This document shows, piece by piece, positions 58,991 through 64,000 of a stretch of 64,000 bases of DNA. The stretch lies in NCBI GenBank assembly GCA_037903475.1, contig JBAJFG010000163.1:248001-312000 (forward strand), written 5' to 3'. The position numbers and the translations under genes are program-made. Below the pieces are notes generated by a model, which saw nothing but the letters and a program-made list of their open reading frames with translations, was not told where the DNA came from and did no database searches. The stretch comes from Ancylostoma caninum. Lineage: Eukaryota; Nematoda; Chromadorea; Rhabditida; Ancylostomatidae. The stretch's first letter is position 1. Every line of letters starts with the position of its first letter.

Positions 58991-60473
58991 GGAAACGAGT
59001 GACAAAACTCACCGAAGACGCCGGACTGATCGAGGATCAACCGAGATGACCGCGCCGCTTTCAAGTGCCACCTGCTCACTCTCAAAACGAATCGGCTGTA
59101 TGCGTGATGTTCGTGTCATAGGTTAGTTAAATGGGGCCTCTATTGCTCGTGGGTGTTTGAGAACGTGTACACAAATTCTGTTAAACGGTGGATGTGAGGA
59201 AAATAGCTCTACTGCCTTTGGAAACATCCACTAGCCGAACTGGGAGTCCATTTTTGCTTACGGACTTCCTATTTCCGGCAGTCATCCTTCATGTGGAGTA
59301 CGTTGCCACGACAGTTCTGCTCGAACAACGACAACAACACATTGTCCAGGAGCAAGTCACATGATGTGATAGTTATCTGTTTCTGACGACAGTGAATTTG
59401 GAACTTGAATTGTCCTGTCCGCGATCGATGCGATGTCTCACGAGCGGTCCCTTCTCACATTGATTCGTCGATATTTGACCTTTCGGGAATTTTCGGGAGG
59501 GTAGTGGAAGGGTGCTGTGGAAAGTGCGGGTCTATTAGGTGCTGGCTCCTCGGGTGTAACCCCAGTGCCAGCTCTGGAGCTGAGGATTCTCGACAAAGCC
59601 TGAAGACCCGTTAGATCCAGGTCCTGCAAATGTGCACGCTTGTGAATGCTGCGTAAAATAAGAATGTAAACTGGAAAGTTCATTGTACTTGGAGAACATG
59701 AACTAATTTTGACCTATAGTGCTTATTGCTGAGATGCAGAGGCTTTCGCTGCTATTAGAGAAAGGGGAAACCGGTGCAGGGCTGCAAGTCTGCCCGAAGA
59801 ATCTCTTGCAAATTGCACTGGGGATAATTTTGTTGAAACTTTTCTTGAAGTGAATTTACGATCGTAACACTCACAAAAGTGTTCGAATAGTTCAACGAGC
59901 TTTTGGTCTGCAATGAGGGTTTTGAGTACGAGCTCAGCAACGTAAAATTAGAAGTAAAATTCTAAAAGGGGATCATGGGATCAGTAATGAACCCTATGTA
60001 CGAGCGAGAGTTGTCACCACAACTCTCGCTACATGCTACAACAAATTTTACTCAAAATTGCAGTAGAACAGCATTATCAACCGGCACTTCAAGTATGGCT
60101 CGTACCCTTGGGACTCAATAAGAGCTGCTTGATTTGAATAGTTAAAATTAGTCTCATTTGAAATCCAAGGAACGAAACGCCACATTCTTCCTTCTTATTC
60201 TTCAACACTGGATTGCTCTCTCATTTCATGGACTTTCGAATTTTTGATTCATTTGAATGGACATCCGGATTTTTGATTTATTCAAATCGAATGTGGAATT
60301 TTGAATATATCCTGAACGATATTCGATTCTATAAGTGTAATTGTAGCAGAAAACGCGTTTTAAATCCTTCGGGAATAACTATCCAGGCTTTTCTTAGTGG
60401 CTGGTTTCTCATTTCCCAATATATGCTCCAGTACTCATATGTATGCTCACTTGAAATTTGTATAGAATTGTAA
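58991..60473. other. Intron interior, nothing recognised
   Basis: No coding block or repeat that I can support. A near-palindrome GAGAGTTGTCACCACAACTCTC lies at 60006-60027. Confidence 0.4.
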
Positions 60474-60989
60474 TGCAGGTGTCCGAGAATAATGTTTACA
60501 CTGTTTTAGCTTTGATAACTCAAACAGAAAGTAAAACAGAAGGGAACTTTTTTGAGGTCATATACAGCTGGTCCCAGATTACTGTCTACATCATTGGACT
60601 GCTCAGGATCTTTGCGCATGAGCGCGAGGTCGCTGGAAGGTGGGTGGGTGTACGAGGGAGTGTGGATTACACACTCATATCTCCAGATTTGACGCTGCTA
60701 CATTTCCGCTTGTGGGGAAGTATGAAGAGCATGGTGTACTTGAAAACTACGAACAGAGCCATGGAACAAGCGACCGTAGCTCTTTGTAGTTCCATTCCCA
60801 TAGAAGCCATAGCAGATGCCGGTCAGTCGGTCCTGCTGCGCTAGAAGCGCTGTACTGCTGCCAGTGGTGGTTGCTTCGGACACCCCTAACCCTAGGCTTT
60901 ATGACCGCAGAAACGTTCCTTTTGGATTTCATTTGTTTTGAAGTTATAGAAGTGCAAACAGTGTGAACATTACTGTGGGACACCCTGTA
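60474..60989 (+). mobile_element. Internally deleted Tc1/mariner-type element
   Basis: The left end TGCAGGTGTCCGAGAATAAT and the inverse of the right end (TACAGGGTGTCCCACAGTAA) are related over about 50 bp. Inside, 60670-60843 reads SPDLTLLHFRLWGSMKSMVY followed by an acidic/amphipathic tail. This is the C-terminal part of a DDE transposase of the type 'SPDLTPLDFFLWG.LK..VY'. The catalytic Asp of LD is replaced (LLH), and everything upstream is missing, so only a relic remains. Confidence 0.75.
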
Positions 60990-61579
60990 CTTGGAAGAAT
61001 AACACATCTCCAGTAATCTGTTACAGCCTGGCTTAGATGGTTTCTGCTTACGAAAACCTCTACATATGTTTGCATGTTGTCACTTCTTCGACCATTTCTT
61101 GCAAAAATAAACCGGATGCCTTAATACATATGTCATGAAATTACTGTTTTGCTGAACTGGTTTTAAGGTTCAAGCAATCAAACAATTCACTTTTCATGGT
61201 TCTGGAATCGTGATTCGACAGAATGGTGAACAACTCTGTTAGAATACGGCTTCTTAGCTAGTTTGATTAGATAGTGGGGATGTTTTGGTTGTGGATCGCA
61301 CTGTGGTGTGGACATATGTGATTTCTCACAGTTTCCTTTTGTGGGTGAAACTAGGCCTAAAAATCTAGGTGGCTGGCATTAGGAGGGATTTGGTATAAGA
61401 GTTTTGGGTTGTCATGTGGTAAGATGACATAATGAGGATGGATCACGGAAGCAAAGCACATGCTATTGATTTGTCTGTATTCTACGCTTCATCTCCACGG
61501 ACACCAGTTACAAATGAAGAATTTCTCTGTAAATTATTAACTGAATTATTCCCTAACTTCTAATCCTACTTAATTTCAG

Positions 61580-61639
61580 GCTGCAGTTGCCGTTCTGGCC
61601 GACTTGTCCCGAATATTTGGCCAGAAGTTCACGGAACTG
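61580..61639 (+). CDS. ppfr-1: PP4R1 homologue exon, HEAT region
   Basis: Twenty codons, phase 0 on both sides, between ATTTCAG| and GAACTG|GTTGGT: AAVAVLADLSRIFGQKFTEL. It aligns with human CAANFGDICSVVGQQATEEM, the helix that follows HVRK. A GT three bases further could serve as an alternative donor but would break the phase with the next exon. Confidence 0.88.
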
Positions 61640-63159
61640 GTTGGTGCTTTTTTCACGATAATACTTTTTCTTGCAAGAACACCTTCAAACTGTGTACAAG
61701 GAAAAAGAAAAGAGAGGTTCGAGTGCGATATCGCATCTCAGGCAGTTCTACTATAAAATATTTCGGTGCGAGCGGTTTGAGTGCTCGCGTCGACATCCGT
61801 CCGCTGCACCATTTTGCCGTGCACGTTCACCGCTCGAGATAGTGTGCTTTTCGAAGAGAACGACGACCGGACAGTATTTGCGCGTATGGCGCTGACATAC
61901 GGCAGAGGCTCTAAAAAGCCTCAGAAAAAATATGCCCCCATTCCGTGAAGGTAACGATGTCGTTTTCGATCGACAGACGGCATCAGCGAGGAACGAGGGG
62001 CATGGGGGAGAGTGATTATCGACGGATTGAGTCACTCAACCTGGTCGGGCTGTGTTGATGGGATTGACAGGGGCTGTTCAATTTTATATATTGCATACCA
62101 AACCAATTTTATTCCAGTAGAATAACATCTGTTAATGTTTCTGCCTATCTGTCTAATGGTTGATTTAAGGCTGTGCTTAGGAGCTGTGATGGAATGGAGC
62201 TGGGATAAGGATTCTCGAACAAGTCCGGCCCTGATATTTTAAACTGATAAGTAGTCTGACTGTGTTGGAATCCAGTAACATTCCCGGGGATGTTCTGAGC
62301 TTCCGATTTATCCGGCGTGGAATAGTTTTTCGAGCAAAATGCGATATACATACATATCGTGATATCTTCATCAGCACTTTTCATCACAAGCTGTGATACT
62401 TGAACAAAGCATCTCCTTTCTTGATCCTAGAGTAAATTGTCCACTTTAAAGAGAGCGTAGATTACAACATCCCCGGAGATGCTCATGAGTATCATCACTG
62501 GGAAACTTGATACTTATCGTTCATTATCATGCCATCGTCGAGCGATAGCGTGTAGTCTTGTTTTAAATGCACCCACTTCAGCAGTCGGATTTTTCACACC
62601 TGATTCGAGAAGTAATTCATCTTCTGGTTATGTCACCATCATCCTTTGTGGCAGCTACCTAATAGACATCAGTATAGCTGGTTCCTTTAAAATCCCGTGT
62701 GTAGTGGTTCTGTATAGTGATCTTCCAACCTGATGAGCATAGGCATAACATGTGGGGACCACCACCAATTGCGGCGCGTTGACGAGCGCTGCAAATGAAC
62801 TTCTGTGAAAGAGTACAAGATGGGCCGAATTCATGGTAACAACACGTGTTTTCCTTCTAAAGAAACTGGTTTTGTCCTGAAATTAGAGGTCGGAAGGTTG
62901 TTTCTAGAAATTACCAGGCCAGTACTCCAAAGTGACAGGCTGGACAACAATGAATCCTAATGCTTCCTGGTTTCATAGAGGGGCCACCAAATTGCCCAGA
63001 TCTTATTCAGCTGAGTCACTAGGTGATTTCTGTGCCAGAGGCATAGACTTTTTCACAACCTCTACTGAATTTGGATTATTTAAATAGCATTTCAAAAAAG
63101 TAGGGGATGAGTTGAAACTCGACTGCTTGCACGCCACTTTCTGTGACTTCACTAGGCGT
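61640..63159. other. Intron, nothing recognised
   Basis: Contains moderately CG-containing sequence at 61740-61870 and short ORFs only. No element with clear ends was identified. Confidence 0.4.
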
Positions 63160-63242
63160 CTTAGGGTCTGTATCGTAGCAGAGGGGGGATAATTCGAGGT
63201 ATACTCGAATTATGCCCCGTCTGCTACGATACAGACCCTAAG
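63160..63242. repeat. 83-bp near-perfect palindrome (hairpin)
   Basis: CTTAGGGTCTGTATCGTAGC at 63160 is exactly inverted at 63223-63242. The pairing continues through TAATTCGAGGTA/TATACTCGAATTA at the centre, with a few mismatches in the GGGGGG region. It may be a minimal foldback element or the fused ends of a larger one. Confidence 0.92.
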
Positions 63243-63495
63243 ACTGTTGTGCTGTGTTCAATGAGAGGCACTAAATATAAATCGTTTGACTCATTCCAAA
63301 TCACACTAAATATGTTTTCATGTGAGACCTTTTCTTTGTTATTTTTTTCTAATCTAGTTTTTTTTGAATCGGCACTCAATGCTCACTCATTTCGCGATAT
63401 TGAATGCTGTGATTTGGTTTTTAATAAGAATTCTGAGCATGATTGAGTCAGTCTTATGCGTTGACAAAAGTTTTCATATGATTGATGTGTTTCAG

Positions 63496-63660
63496 TTCAT
63501 CGTTCCACATCTCTCCTACTTGTGTATGGATGCGAACTGGGGCGTACGAAAAGCAGTTTGCGAAGTTTTCGTCGAAGTTGCTCGCCACACATCACCTTCG
63601 GTTCGACGTCTTCAGCTTGCGCAGACGTTTGTGAAGCTCCTCCACGATCCGTCGCGATGG
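63496..63660 (+). CDS. ppfr-1: PP4R1 homologue exon, HEAT region (diagnostic)
   Basis: Fifty-five codons between GTTTCAG| and CGATGG|GTAAGG, phase 0 in and out. It reads FIVPHLSYLCMDANWGVRKA then VCEVFVEVARHTSPSVRRLQ and TFVKLLHDPSRW. Human PP4R1 has LPRFFQLCSDNVWGVRKACA, ECFMAVSCATCQEIRRTKLS and FINLISDPSRWVRQ at the same place. The WGVRKA and DPSRW motifs make the family assignment secure. Further 3' exons lie outside the window. Confidence 0.95.
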
Positions 63661-64000
63661 GTAAGGTCTTAGCAGTTCTATCCATGGAGAGAGTACAGTC
63701 ACGGACGCAGGAGTTGCTAGCCAAGAGGGGGGGGGGGGGAAGGTGGGTGGTTAATAGTGGCAACTCTGCCAATTTGGGGACCAGGATGAAAATGGAGATG
63801 CAGGAATAATATTTTTATTAGTAAATAGTACAAAAACAAATATTGGTAAGACAACTATTTGAAAAATAGGAATAAAAGCAAACCATTGAATTCAAACTAA
63901 TGCAGGATTTATATGTATTTTGTAAATTAATTCCAAATGGGTCCCGCCTGCTTCCGCCAGTGGGAGAGGATGTTTGCTACAACTCTGTTCTCTCAATGCG
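63661..64000. other. Intron at window edge, G13 tract
   Basis: Intron after the last visible exon. A G13 tract lies at 63727-63739, followed by A-rich sequence. No further exon before the edge. Confidence 0.5.

Overview
This is a eukaryotic window from a nematode, most likely a hookworm or close strongylid. The reasons are intron-rich gene structure with worm-type acceptors (TTTCAG|), an RTE-type LINE with the domain order and motifs I associate with hookworm genomes, and a dense load of mariner, hAT, Helitron-like and foldback DNA elements. No species call can be proved from the sequence alone.

The one gene that can be named with confidence lies on the + strand: the homologue of protein phosphatase 4 regulatory subunit 1 (PP4R1; ppfr-1 in Caenorhabditis). 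Six exons (34722-34867, 47660-47720, 48006-48103, 49409-49522, 61580-61639, 63496-63660) join with matching phases and read as consecutive HEAT repeats, ending at the family motif WGVRKA..EVF...DPSRW. The gene runs off the right edge. Two of its introns are about 12 kb. Several phase-compatible exons at 26.5-29.7 kb and 34.29 kb probably form its 5' part, but they are less certain.

Layout. 0.1-1.2 kb: degenerate Penelope-like retroelement with a GIY-YIG domain (- strand). 2.9-3.3 kb: diverged repeat block. 4.9-6.1 kb: CR1-like LINE relic (+). 6.4-7.4 kb: RTE-type LINE relic (-) next to a tRNA-Leu-like half. 7.7-7.9 kb: foldback MITE. 7.9-8.8 kb: possible two-exon gene remnant (-). 9.2-13.3 kb: a nearly full RTE LINE (+), broken by stops and split by a 0.9 kb TIR element. 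16.6-17.5 kb: mariner relic. 18.7-21.9 kb: hAT-type element with 8-bp target duplications, holding a 59-bp minisatellite and a Helitron-like 3' end. 26.5-63.7 kb: the ppfr-1 locus. Its introns hold a mariner relic, a second 59-bp minisatellite with a second Helitron-like 3' end, TTAA-flanked MITEs, a GC-rich island, a 911-bp element with perfect terminal repeats, a large nested foldback element and a deleted Tc1/mariner element.

Apart from ppfr-1, almost everything recognisable is transposon-derived. The most interesting structure is the pairing of a 59-bp minisatellite with a hairpin-plus-CTGG terminus in two places, with a compensatory base change in the hairpin. The most elaborate is the nested foldback at 57.1-59.0 kb.
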